A stretch of DNA of 64,000 bases from Arachis hypogaea (Eukaryota > Streptophyta > Magnoliopsida > Fabales > Fabaceae): contig NC_092048.1 of the NCBI RefSeq assembly GCF_003086295.3, positions 105,664,276 through 105,728,275 of the forward strand, read 5' to 3'. A model generated the notes under the pieces. That model made no database searches. It saw only the letters and a program-made list of their open reading frames with translations, and was not told the origin of the DNA. Of the stretch, positions 55,253 to 64,000 are shown one piece after another. The translations under genes were made by a program, and so were the position numbers. Positions within the stretch are counted from its first letter, which is position 1. Every line of letters starts with the position of its first letter.

Positions 55253-56859
55253 CCAAGGATCGAAGAGGGGGGCAAGGCGCTACAAGGTACCAGCGCTCAA
55301 ATGAAGTGAGCGCTACATTCACTTGAGGCAATGTTTTCGTGGCCCTCATGAAGAAAAGCAAAGCTTACACAAGGGAAGCAAGAGCGCTACGTTCAAAACT
55401 CCTCACTGAGTGCTACACAAGGAGGCTTGGCATGAGGAAATTGCAAGCATACAAGGAAACCCACAAACTGAAACGGCCAAGGATCGAAGAGGGAGACCAA
55501 GGCAAGCAAGGGAGCGCTACGTTGCATCACTTAACTGAGCGCTATGGGCAAAGAGGAAATTGGCACAAAGAGAGGCAATGACCAAGGCTCGAAAGGGGAA
55601 CACAAGGAGCATGTATAGCGCTCAGTTCAATAACCAAATGGAGCGCTCCACTGGAGCTAGCACTCTTGGTCCATTTTCAATCAAAAGCCATCTTAGATCC
55701 ACTTCTTCACCAATTTGAAAAGCCCACTCCAAGTCCTGAAAACCAAAAATAGAAAGTGTATAAATAGGAGTTAATTTGATTTGTAAAGGACTTTTTTTTG
55801 GGCTCAATTTTAACTTTACCTTTGAATCTTTAGCTCATTTTTAGTTTTCACTTTTTAATTTTTGTTTGTTTTGAATTTGGGATTTGGGAATTGGATCTAG
55901 TTTTCCTTCTGCATTTTCTTTTCTTCTGCAACTTTCACTATCTGTTCTTGGAATGTGAATTGAGATTGAAGAGCTTTATTGATTCTAAGTTTGAGAATTA
56001 TTATTTACCTCTATTCTCAATTGTTCTAAGAATTGGATCTGAGTTTCTTTTTCTGTTTTCAATTTCATTCACCTGCAACTTCTACTTTTTTGTTTTGGGT
56101 TTTTTTGATTGAGATTGAGTAATTCTATTGAATTTGAATTTGAGTTTCTTTTGCTGTTTTAAATTTCATTTTCTTCTGCAATTTATTTTCTATTTGATCT
56201 AGAGGGTAATTGAGAGTTAGATCTGCTTTCTAACCTCATTGCTCTTCTTCGATCTTCAATTTCTCTTTAAGGATTTCATAATTGACTCAAATTCTCTTGC
56301 TGTTTTATTTCTTGGAGCAATTTTCTGTTTCTGTTCCTACTACTGAGAGCAAGATCTGAAGTCCTACATATCAGAGCTTTCTGATTTACTTTATTTGCAA
56401 TTCCTTGTTCAATTCCAAGTCCCAACACCCAAATCCTTTTACTCTTCAAGCAATTTAAGTTTCTCAGCAATTTAGATTCAGCAAATTTATATTTCTTGCA
56501 CTTTAAGTTTCAGCTATTTACTTTTCTTTCCATTTAAGTTTCAGTTCATTTACTTTCTTGCACTCTAAGTTTCATGCAATTTAATCTTTCTGCACCTTTA
56601 GATTTAGTCAATTTATCTTCTGCACTCTATCTTTTTGCTTAATTTACATTATGCACTTCTATTTACTTGCAATTTAGCTTCTGTCAATCAAAATCACTCA
56701 ATTCATCAACTGTTCGCTTAACTAAATTCATCACCTAACTAAAATTGCTTGATCCATCAATCTCTGTGGGATCGACCTCACTCTTGTGAGTTATTACTAC
56801 TTGATGCGACCCGGTACACTTGCCGGTGAGTTTTGGTGTGGAATCTTATTTCCATATCA
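55253..56859 (+). mobile_element. 3' piece of the H3 5' LTR
   Basis: Continues from 45943. The AGCGCT palindromic array (AGCGCTCAAATGAAGTGAGCGCT type) runs to about 55640, and a TATA box TATAAATA is predicted at 55759-55766. There follow T-rich sequence, the block CTGTGGGATCGACCTCACTC and the end TTATTTCCATATCA. ORFs of 60-80 codons inside it are not supported. Confidence 0.8.
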
Positions 56860-56865
56860 AGTTTT

Positions 56866-56883
56866 TAGCACCGTTGCCGGGGA
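56866..56883 (+). promoter_or_regulatory. Primer-binding site (tRNA-Asp) of element H3
   Basis: TAGCACCGTTGCCGGGGA, six bases after the LTR end. Two mismatches to the consensus, including the base next to the tRNA 3' CCA. Confidence 0.8.
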
Positions 56884-57075
56884 TTGATATAGATTGACAA
56901 TGATTAAGTAGGGTGATAATCTAGATTAAGCACTTTTTCTTTTCTCTTTCTTTGTTTCTAACAAGCACATTAACTATTTGAATTTTTGTTTAAGCTAACC
57001 ATAACCTCACTCTAGCAGTAGAGTAAATTGCTCTTGTTTTCTGATTTTCTGTGTGTTTTTTGTTGTTTTGGTTGT

Positions 57076-58931
57076 ATGACAGAAGCAAGGAGAGAGGTCT
57101 CCATCTCTGGTGATCGTGATGAGAGGACTCTTTGAAGACTGAGAAGGGAAGCCAGAGGAAAGGGGGTCATTGGTGAAGAAGCTTCTGAAGAAGAATACTA
57201 AGAAATGGAGGAAAATCTAACAAATCCACCAGTGGGAGTAGCCAACAACAATGGTCAACCCCAGAGGAGAGTCTTGGCTTTTTACACATTTGCTAATCCA
57301 AGGCATTCTGGGAGTAGCATCCTTACCCCAAATGTCAATGCAAACAACTTTGAATTGAAGCCCCAGCTCATCACTTTGGTACAAAACAACTGCTCCTATG
57401 GAGGAAACCCACTAGAAGATCCAAATTAGCATTTATCTATCTTCCTGAGGATCTGTGACACAGTGAAATCCAATGGTGTGCATCCACACATATATAAACT
57501 CTTGCTGTTCCCATTTCATTGAGAGACAAGGCTACTCAATGGCTGGAAGCTTTTCCATAAGAAAACATCACTAGCTGGGAGGATCTAGTGAGCAAATTCC
57601 TAGCCAAATTCTACCCAACTCAAAGGATTATCAGATTGAAGATAGAGGTACAAATCCTCACACAGATGGATGCAGAATCCCTCTATGAGGCTTGGGAGAG
57701 ATACAAGGCCTTGATCAGAAAATGCCCCCCTAAAATGTTCAATGAATGGGACATACTTCAGAATTTCTATGAAGGATTGACTCTGAAAGCTCAGAAAGCA
57801 TTAGATCATTCAGCAGGAGGTTCATTGCAACTAATGAAGACAGTAGAGGAAGCCCAAAACCTCATAGATATAGTGGCAAATAATCAATACTTCTTTACTC
57901 ATCAAAGATAATGCCTACCAGCTCAGAGAAATGGTGTACTGGAGTTGGAAGGTGTGGACACTATTCTAGCTCAAAACAAGGTGATGCATCAACAAATCCA
58001 GCAATAATTTGAGCAGATGGCTAAGAGGATTGATAGTCTGCAAATTGCATCAGTAAATGTCACCAATCTACCACCAACTAGGTGGGGACAAAATGTGGAA
58101 AATTGTGAAGATCAGCAGCAGGAACAAGTGAACTACATGCACAACCAAGGATCCAGCCAGAATGAATTCCATGGAGACACATACAACTCCTCTTGGAGAA
58201 ACTATCCCAATCTAAGGTGGGGAGACAATCAAAACCAGCAGCCTTGGCAGAAGAACTCAAACCAGAACAACTCAAGAAACACAAACCACAACCAGCAAAA
58301 TACTAACCATAATCCATACAGAAAACCCTAAAATAACTACCCCAATTCCAGCCATTATCCACCCAATAACCCAGCCACTAACCAAAATAACTATCATACG
58401 CCCTCAACATCCCATAACCAGCCACAAATACCATAAGATGCCCAAAGGATCTCAAACTTAGAGATACTGATGGAAAAGATGATGAAACATCAGGAGATGA
58501 CCAGCAAGAATCATGAAGCCTCAATGAGAAACTTAGAAAGGCAGATTGGGCAACTGTCCAAGCAAGCACCGATTGAGAGACCAATAAGCTCACTCCCAAG
58601 TGATACCATTTCGAATCCCAAAGAAGAATACAAAGCTATCTAATTAAGGAGTGGAAGAACCTTGGTGAATGACAAAGAAGTCAACAAGAAGCCTATGGAG
58701 AATGACAAGAGGCCAGCTGAGAAAGATGAGGCCAGCAGCAAGGAAGAGGTGACAGCAAACAAACATGACCAAGAGAAGCTTAAAGAGAAAGATGAACAGC
58801 CACAATCTTCAAGGAAAGGGAAGCAAGTAATGGAGGAACCATCTCAAGGACAGAAGCAGGTGGAGAAGATTCACACACCTCCTCTGCCATATCCTCAAAG
58901 ACTACAAAAAAAACTCAAGAATCAATAATTC
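57076..58931 (+). pseudogene. Gag region of element H3, heavily broken
   Basis: ATG at 57076 (MTEARREVSISGDRDERTL) with in-frame TGA 57133-57135, TAA 57199-57201 and TAG 57427-57429. A frame change lies between about 57510 and 57588. After it the frame stays constant into the protease region but has at least six more stops. Gag-domain landmarks: FLAKFYPTQRIIRLKIEVQ, ESLYEAWERYKALIRKCPP and FYEGLTLKAQKALDHSAGGS, then an Asn/Gln-rich segment (58200-58330) and a Lys/Glu-rich linker (58662-58925). More decayed than the Gag of B and C. Confidence 0.8.
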
Positions 58932-58997
58932 CCCAAGTTCTTTGAGGTCTTCAAGAAGCTGGAGATTAATATCCCACTTGCTAAAGCATTAGAGTAG

Positions 58998-59501
58998 ATG
59001 CCTCTATATGCAAAGTTCCTGAAGGAGCTCATCAACAAAAAGAGAAGTTGGCATGAGAAGAAAATAGTGCTTCTAACACAAGAATGCAGTGCAGTGATCC
59101 AAAAAGGGCTCCCTCCAAAACTCCAAGACCCTGGGAGCTTCTTCTTACCTTGCACCATTGGTAATATGACCATAAAAAAAGCACTGTGTGACTTAGGAGC
59201 CAGCATCAATCTAATGGCTTATTCTATAATGAAAAAGCTATGCATAGAGGAGGTAAAGCCCACACGGATATCATTAGAGCTCGTGGACAAATCATTTGTA
59301 TTTCCTAAAGGAGTGATTGAAAACCTTTTGGTCAAGGTGGATAAGTTTATATTCCCTGCAGAATTTGTAATCCTGGACCTAGGAGAAGAAGAGAGTGACT
59401 CTATTATCTTGGGAAGACCATTCCTGGCCACAACAAGGGCCATCATAAATGTTGAACAAGGAGAATTGACCCTAAGGTACATGATAAGAGCATCACTTTG
59501 A
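58998..59501 (+). pseudogene. Retropepsin-like protease region of element H3
   Basis: Open for 167 codons after a stop and in the same frame as the late Gag part. Contains CDLGASINLMAYSIMKKLC (active-site Asp-Leu-Gly-Ala) and IILGRPFLATTRAIINV (flap and C-terminal loop of plant gypsy proteases). It ends at a stop. No reverse transcriptase follows. Confidence 0.8.
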
Positions 59502-59552
59502 ATGTCTTTCCAGAAGCACAGCATACTGATGAAAAGGAAAACTGCATGAAGG

Positions 59553-60013
59553 ATGACAGAGAAGACTTACATTGGAAGGAAGAATCCTAGGAGATACTCA
59601 TTAGTTCCCCTCCAAAGCAAGAGACAAGCAGCAAAGCAGGACAAAAGGAGAATGAGATTGTATAGAATGACGAGAGAAAGCAAGAAAAAAGTGAGGTGTT
59701 GGCCACTAAGAAGACAGATCCCAAAATACAGCCCACTGTCAAAGTAGAAGGATCACCAAAGAAGGGGAAGAAAAGCAAGAAAAAGGCCCTAAAAGGGTGG
59801 AAAAATAAAAATATCCGAACTGAAGGATTTTCAAAGGGAGATAAAGTGAAACTAATCTATCAACAGTTGGGGACAGATCAACAGTTTGATGATTACTACA
59901 CTATCAACAGGATACTCTCACTGGAGCATATAGAGATTGAACATCAAGGTACTGAAAGAAAGCTTACAGTGAGAGGAGACAAACTGAGGCACCACAATCA
60001 TCAACCACCCTAA
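59553..60013 (+). pseudogene. Lys-rich ORF ending in an integrase C-terminal-like module, element H3
   Basis: The last ~60 residues read GFSKGDKVKLIYQQLGTDQQ, then DDYYTINRILSLEHIEIEHQ and LTVRGDKLRHHNHQPP. The pattern 'GDKV-L-x, Y-x-[IV]-x-[KR]-[IV]-x-[SP], [IV]E[IV], [FLT]-x-V-[NR]-G-x-[RK]-L' matches the C-terminal (GPY/F-like) end of plant gypsy integrases. If so, the catalytic pol core has been deleted and only the last module kept. The N-terminal part is Lys/Ser-rich and unrecognised. This is inference from pattern. Confidence 0.45.
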
Positions 60014-60047
60014 TAAGGAGTCAATGTCAAGCTAATGATAGTAAAAG

Positions 60048-60070
60048 AGCGCTCCATGGGAGGCAACCCA
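60048..60070 (+). promoter_or_regulatory. Conserved GGGAGGCAACCCA motif, element H3
   Basis: AGCGCTCCATGGGAGGCAAC then CCA, preceded by TGTCAAGCTAATGA, as in B and C (GTCAAGCTATTGACATTA). Thirty-five bases after the end of the preceding ORF. Confidence 0.6.
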
Positions 60071-61168
60071 TGATTTAATATTCTTGCTTTGTTTTAATTT
60101 CAATAAATGGTTCTCCTAGCATAAATTTGAGTTCTTACAAGTAGATTTTACAATTGCACATATCATTGTGAAGCATATGTCTGATTCCTAAGTTTGGTGT
60201 ACCTAAAAATACTCCAAAATAGCTTCTCATGCTATCTTAGGATATATACTTATTCATTCAGGTGGAGTATATAGCCAAACACTAAGTTTAGTGTCTACAT
60301 ATGCATTGAATCTAAAAAAAAATTTTTTTTGCTCAAAGGATCAAATTTATGAATAGATGAACCATACATTGTTTCATTTTATGAGTTGATGGTAGAAAAT
60401 GAAATGTCCCTTATGATGAATGTACCAATTGTGACAAATGTTCTTTGCATCTTATATGGATCACTTAGCAGGGGTCAAGTTTGGTGTTCACCAAATTTTG
60501 GTTCACTATCTAAGGAGCACAATTGGTTATTTATGAATAAGGAACATGTAGAATTTTGTTTTTCTTTATTGCTTGGCACTACACCACCGTAATTCAAACC
60601 TTAAAGCTTACCATTATCTTGATTTAATTGTATAGGTGCAAGAGAGATTGAGAAGAAGACAAAAGGGAGCATGCACGGTTATGACAAGACGAAAAGAGAG
60701 TCACATGTTCCTAGGGAATGGTGCTCTCTTGAAAAAAAAATCTACATGCATTAATACCTTGAAGGCCGAACTACATGCATCCAATAGGGGAGCAATCCTT
60801 GTTCTCCTTCATCTTTGCATGCTAGCCGTCCATGCTATGAGCTTTATACAATGTTTTTCTCAATCTTCACCCTTCATTTTGCTCAACTGAAGCTTTCCTA
60901 CTTGTGGTTTTGTTCCAAAGATTTATGCCTTGACTATAAATAGGTGGTGACACTTCCTAGCTCACATATCCCTTCTCTCCTCATACAAGACTTCCTCATC
61001 TATTTACTTTTGTTTCACTCACGCCTTCATCCCAAACACATTACAGCAGCCCCTATTTACCCAAAGACAACACAAAATACCCAATAGCAACTTATCTCCC
61101 ATCCCCTTTCATAACAATACCGTGCCTTAACCCAAGTTCATATTTTCTTCTCCATTCTTTTCGAATTC
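60071..61168 (+). mobile_element. Spacer between pol remnant and ORF2 of H3
   Basis: No gene. Three copies of an AAGTTTGGTGT-like motif (60189, 60284 as AAGTTTAGTGT, 60478). A TATA-like CTATAAATAGGTGGTG lies at about 60936-60945, followed by CT-rich sequence, which could be an internal promoter for ORF2 (speculative). Confidence 0.45.
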
Positions 61169-62479
61169 ATGGCTTCATCAAGTTCTAAGAGAAGGAAGGG
61201 AAAAGAACCAGTGGTAGCCGAACCATCAACTTATGATACAAAGAGATTTAAGTCTCAGTTTCATGAATCAAGGTATCATAGGCTCATGGAATCAAAGCAC
61301 GTCATTCCATAGATGGGCTTTAGACTGAGGGATGGAGAGTATCCTATCATGAGAAGAATTACCCGGGAAAGGAGGTGGGAACTTTTGTGTGAGCCTCTCA
61401 CAGACATCAGTGCAGTCATGATAAGAGAATTCTATGCAAATACTTTGAAGACAAGAAAGGACAACCCCCTTTATAAGAGCTATGTCAGGGGTGTTGAGGT
61501 AGATTTTAGTCCATCATCAGTTATGAAGGCCCTACAGTTGAGAGTAATAACCTATGGAGAGCTTAGCTTTGAGAAAAGATTGCAGGGTGAGAATGACCCT
61601 GGCGAGATATTACATGGGTTATGCTTTGAAGACAGAGACTGGGAAAGGGACTCAGAGGGAGCTCCAAGCCACTTAAAAAGAATAGATCTCATACCTGTGG
61701 ATAAAAGGTGGTATGAGATAGTGAGGAGGTCTATACTCCCTACTGCAAACACCTCAGAAGTCACAATTCAGCGAGCTATCCTGACATATTGCATCTTAAA
61801 GGGAGGAAAAATCAACCTCTCACAGCTCATAGCAAACAACATTCAGGAGATGGCTGAGAATACAAGCAAATCAAGTAGGCTTGGTCACCCAAGCACTATC
61901 CTGAGGCTGTGCAATAGGGATGGGGTGCTCTTTGAAGATGAAGATACAGAAAAGGTAAAAGGAGGCAGAGGAATCACAAGGCGAAGCATGAAAGGTGCTA
62001 CTGATGATGACAATCAAGAAGAAAGAAGATCCCAATGAAGAAGAAGAAGACCACAAGTGGAGGGAGAGTAAGCTTCTAGTGCACTGGATTTGAGTCAAAT
62101 GCAAAGAGCCATTGAAGAAATGTCTCAGCAATTCGTGAGAGCACAGGAGCAACATCAAGAACAATATTTGAGGCAACAGGAGCAGTATCTGAAGGATCGT
62201 GAACAACAACTGCATTGGCAGCAGCAAATGATGGACAAGCAAGACAACTTCCAGCTCCAGATGTTAGAACAACAAAGGGAGTTTCAAGCAATAATTCTTG
62301 AGGGGCAAAAGGAACAATTAGCAAACGTTCAAGAATCAGTTAATGGATTGTTCCTACGACAGGTCAAGTACGGGGAATACACCCAAAATCTCTACCAATG
62401 GAAAAACATAGATCATACAATTAGAGAGCATAGGTATGTGGATAGAATGGAGTATGATAGATATTTGAGCCAGCCTTGA
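61169..62479 (+). pseudogene. ORF2 of element H3, 'putative plant transposon protein', three in-frame stops
   Basis: ATG at 61169: MASSSSKRRKGKEPVVAEPS (basic, nuclear-signal-like). In-frame TAG at 61310-61312, then open to TGA 62036-62038, TAA 62069-62071, then open to 62479, all one frame. The domain has MGFRLRDGEYPIMRRI, RRWELLCEPLTDIS, MIREFYANTLKTRKDNPLYK, YVRGVEVDFSPSSVMKAL, LIPVDKRWYEIVRRSILPTA and AILTYCILKGGKINLSQLI. The C-terminus is a Gln/Glu-rich coiled coil (QQFVRAQEQHQEQYLRQQEQ). It is the most complete copy in the window and would be the reference for those in E0, B and C. Function unknown. Confidence 0.75.
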
Positions 62480-63690
62480 ACCCACAGATCAAGCCATTTG
62501 AGCAATGCCAAGAGTTGGTAGACCATCAGAGAGCAAGAACCAAGTAGCATACAGCACACATGCAGCATGGGTTGGAGGAGGCTGGACTCTCAGGTCTGAT
62601 AGACCCTATTTGGGATCAAAGGTGCCCTGTTGAAGAACCTCAAGATGCAATCAAGAAGAGAAAGAAGAAAGGAGAGTCAAGCAGGAGCAAAGAGTACGAC
62701 AATTAGGAGGTGGTAGAGTTTCTTTCATGTTTTTTAATTAAATAAGGATGATGCATACCTGAAACATGATATGCCTCCAAATGCTTTATGTTTTGCACCT
62801 TCATATTCTAAGTAGTTTTCTTACAAGTGATCTGCATTGTGCTTGTTATCAATCATCTTCTTAAATTCTGTTTTGTTCCCTTCTGCATAAATAAAAGAAA
62901 AGTTTTTGAAACAGAAAGTGATCGTCCAATGTTGTAGGAATTAGAATGAAATTCAGTGGTGGTACTTGTTTGATTTAATGATTAGCTACATAATAAAATG
63001 TTCCTTGAAGTGTGAATTAGGTTGCTGCTATAAAACCTTTTATTAATGAATATTCCCTTGAGAATGATCAAAGTAAGAAAGAAAAAGAAAAGAAATGCCA
63101 AGAATTGGCAAAGAAACAAATAATAAGGCTAGACACCAATAGCTTGGACCATAGGACATATGCCTGTGGTGCTTTTGTACTAGGATATGCTTGGACAATT
63201 AGGTTCTGAGGAGTATTTTAAAACTTGGCCACTTGGATTAACTAATCTGGGATTGCCAATCGAAAGTCCATTATCAAGAGCAACTTAGTTACAAAGCATT
63301 TAGTATCCAAAGAGATGCTGGGCATTAATGTTCCTAGGAAGAAATTGTGAGCCAAGTGTCTGTGGTGAAGAATTGTTGAGCAAAAATTGAGCTAAAAGGG
63401 TGCTGCAACACTTGCCACCAAGCTTTCATTAAGAAATAAGCTTTCTAAGCAAAAGAAAGAAACAAAAAGCTAACAAGGATCAATCAAAAAGCAAGGCATT
63501 ATAGCAGCAACTCTAGTGAACCATCAAAGAGACATTCCATATCAGGTAGCTAAGAATAATTGAGCTACATTTGTCTGCATAAGACCCCATGAACCAAGTT
63601 CAATTATCTGCTAAATAAGGACATGTATGCTTCTTTATTTCATTTCATTTCCTCTTATGTTTAGTGCTTGCTTGTGGACAAGTAAGATTT
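62480..63690 (+). mobile_element. 3' non-coding region of element H3
   Basis: The first 220 bases keep a coding look (a Lys-rich end KKRKKKGESSRSKEYDN in another frame), then AT-rich sequence with no gene or RNA recognised. Confidence 0.5.
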
Positions 63691-63703
63691 AAGTTTGGTG
63701 TTG
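63691..63703 (+). promoter_or_regulatory. LTR-adjacent 13-mer of element H3
   Basis: AAGTTTGGTGTTG abuts the LTR start TGATGACAAG. It is identical to the 13-mer next to the 3' LTRs of B and C, although H3's LTR belongs to a different family. Confidence 0.65.
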
Positions 63704-64000
63704 TGATGACAAGTCATCTTATGCTAGATTTTCAAGCATTTTTCACTTGTTTCATTAGGTTTTATACACTTCCTTGTAATATAAGTAAGTGATTTGGAGT
63801 GGATTTTCATGATTATAATAAATCAATCAACCATTATTTAATTAACACAAAATCATAAGGTTTAAGCTAGAATTAGTTGATTTTATGAATGATTTAGAAA
63901 CCTTGTGAATTTGGTGATACTATGATAAGTTTATTTGGTTGCTTGTAGGAGAAGAAAAGAAAGAACCATGAAAGCGTGCTCAACCAAAGCATGGCCCATG
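63704..64000 (+). mobile_element. 3' LTR of element H3 (first 297 bp)
   Basis: Matches 33431-33705 plus the continuation at 45666-45687 with six substitutions. It shows the uninterrupted sequence at the C insertion site. Confidence 0.9.

Larger units (their letters stand above)
33431..64000 (+). mobile_element. Element H3: large non-autonomous gypsy element hosting C and Y, 3' end outside window
   Basis: The 5' LTR begins TGATGACAAGTCATCTTATG at 33431 and is in three pieces: 33431-33705, 45666-45943 and 55253-56859 (about 2.16 kb in all). The internal region 56860-63703 holds PBS, Gag-protease, a short integrase-end-like ORF, the GGGAGGCAACCC motif and ORF2. The 3' LTR starts at 63704 and runs off the window. 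The preceding host bases are ATGAC (33426-33430). The two LTR starts differ at 6 of about 297 positions. It interrupts the H2 ORF. Confidence 0.85.

Noticed and set aside
61169..62479. ORF2 as an envelope-like gene, as in some Athila elements
   Set aside because: No signal peptide or transmembrane segment. The N-terminus is basic and the C-terminus is a coiled coil, which fits a nuclear or RNA-associated protein rather than an envelope.

Overview
The window is a gene-poor, nested transposable-element block from a plant nuclear genome. The LTR sequences (LTRs beginning TGATGAGCGGATAATTTAT, GAACGCCAG/AAACGCCAG hairpins, ACGCGTACGCGT clusters) are ones I recognise from peanut and its wild relatives (Arachis, legume). 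The species call is recognition from memory, not proof. I see no intact host gene, no rRNA gene and no functional tRNA gene. Every primer-binding site I found is a variant of TGGCGCCGTTGCCGGGGA, complementary to the 3' end of plant tRNA-Asp. That places the elements in the Ty3/gypsy Athila/Tat-like superfamily. None keeps reverse transcriptase, RNase H or the integrase core, so all the complete ones look non-autonomous.

Layout, left to right. 1-694: 3' ends of two plus-strand LTRs. 721-5539: a minus-strand LTR (F), split by a solo LTR (A, 764-3242, target duplication TATAC). 5624-18423: a minus-strand element (E0). Its 3' LTR is split by a CACTA DNA transposon (6304-11232) that carries part of a DEP-domain host gene. 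Its ORF2 is split by a solo LTR (14464-16034). From 18424 to past the window end: a plus-strand element (H2). Its 5' LTR is split by a small deleted element (X, 18749-21721). Its internal ORF is split first by a minus-strand element (B, 23324-33173, target duplication CATAC) and then by a large plus-strand element (H3, 33431 to the end). H3's 5' LTR is itself split by a minus-strand element (C, 33706-45660, target duplication GCGTG) and by a plus-strand element (Y, 45944-55247, duplication GGCAA/GGCCA). C contains a 3'-truncated LTR (D, 38635-40674), and Y contains a solo LTR (E, 47501-49087, duplication CTTGT).

Coding remnants are of three kinds: (1) Gag-protease reading frames (B, C, H3), all broken by in-frame stops; (2) ORF2 of the 'putative plant transposon protein' kind, with a basic N-terminus and a coiled-coil C-terminus (E0, B, C, H3); (3) a proline/tyrosine-rich disordered ORF in the gag position (X, H2, Y).

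The most unusual signal is that nearly every LTR or element carries its own array of imperfect palindromes (predicted hairpins). The two arms co-vary between units and between elements, and in B and C the LTR hairpin and the internal arrays share the same sequence flavour. A 13-mer that abuts the 3' LTR (AAGTTTGGTGTTG) recurs inside the coding region of B and C, where it encodes repeated KFGV peptides. Other notable items are a tRNA-Cys 5' half embedded in B's ORF2, a conserved GGGAGGCAACCCA leader motif, an internal copy of the polypurine tract plus LTR start in Y, and captured DEP-gene exons in the CACTA element.
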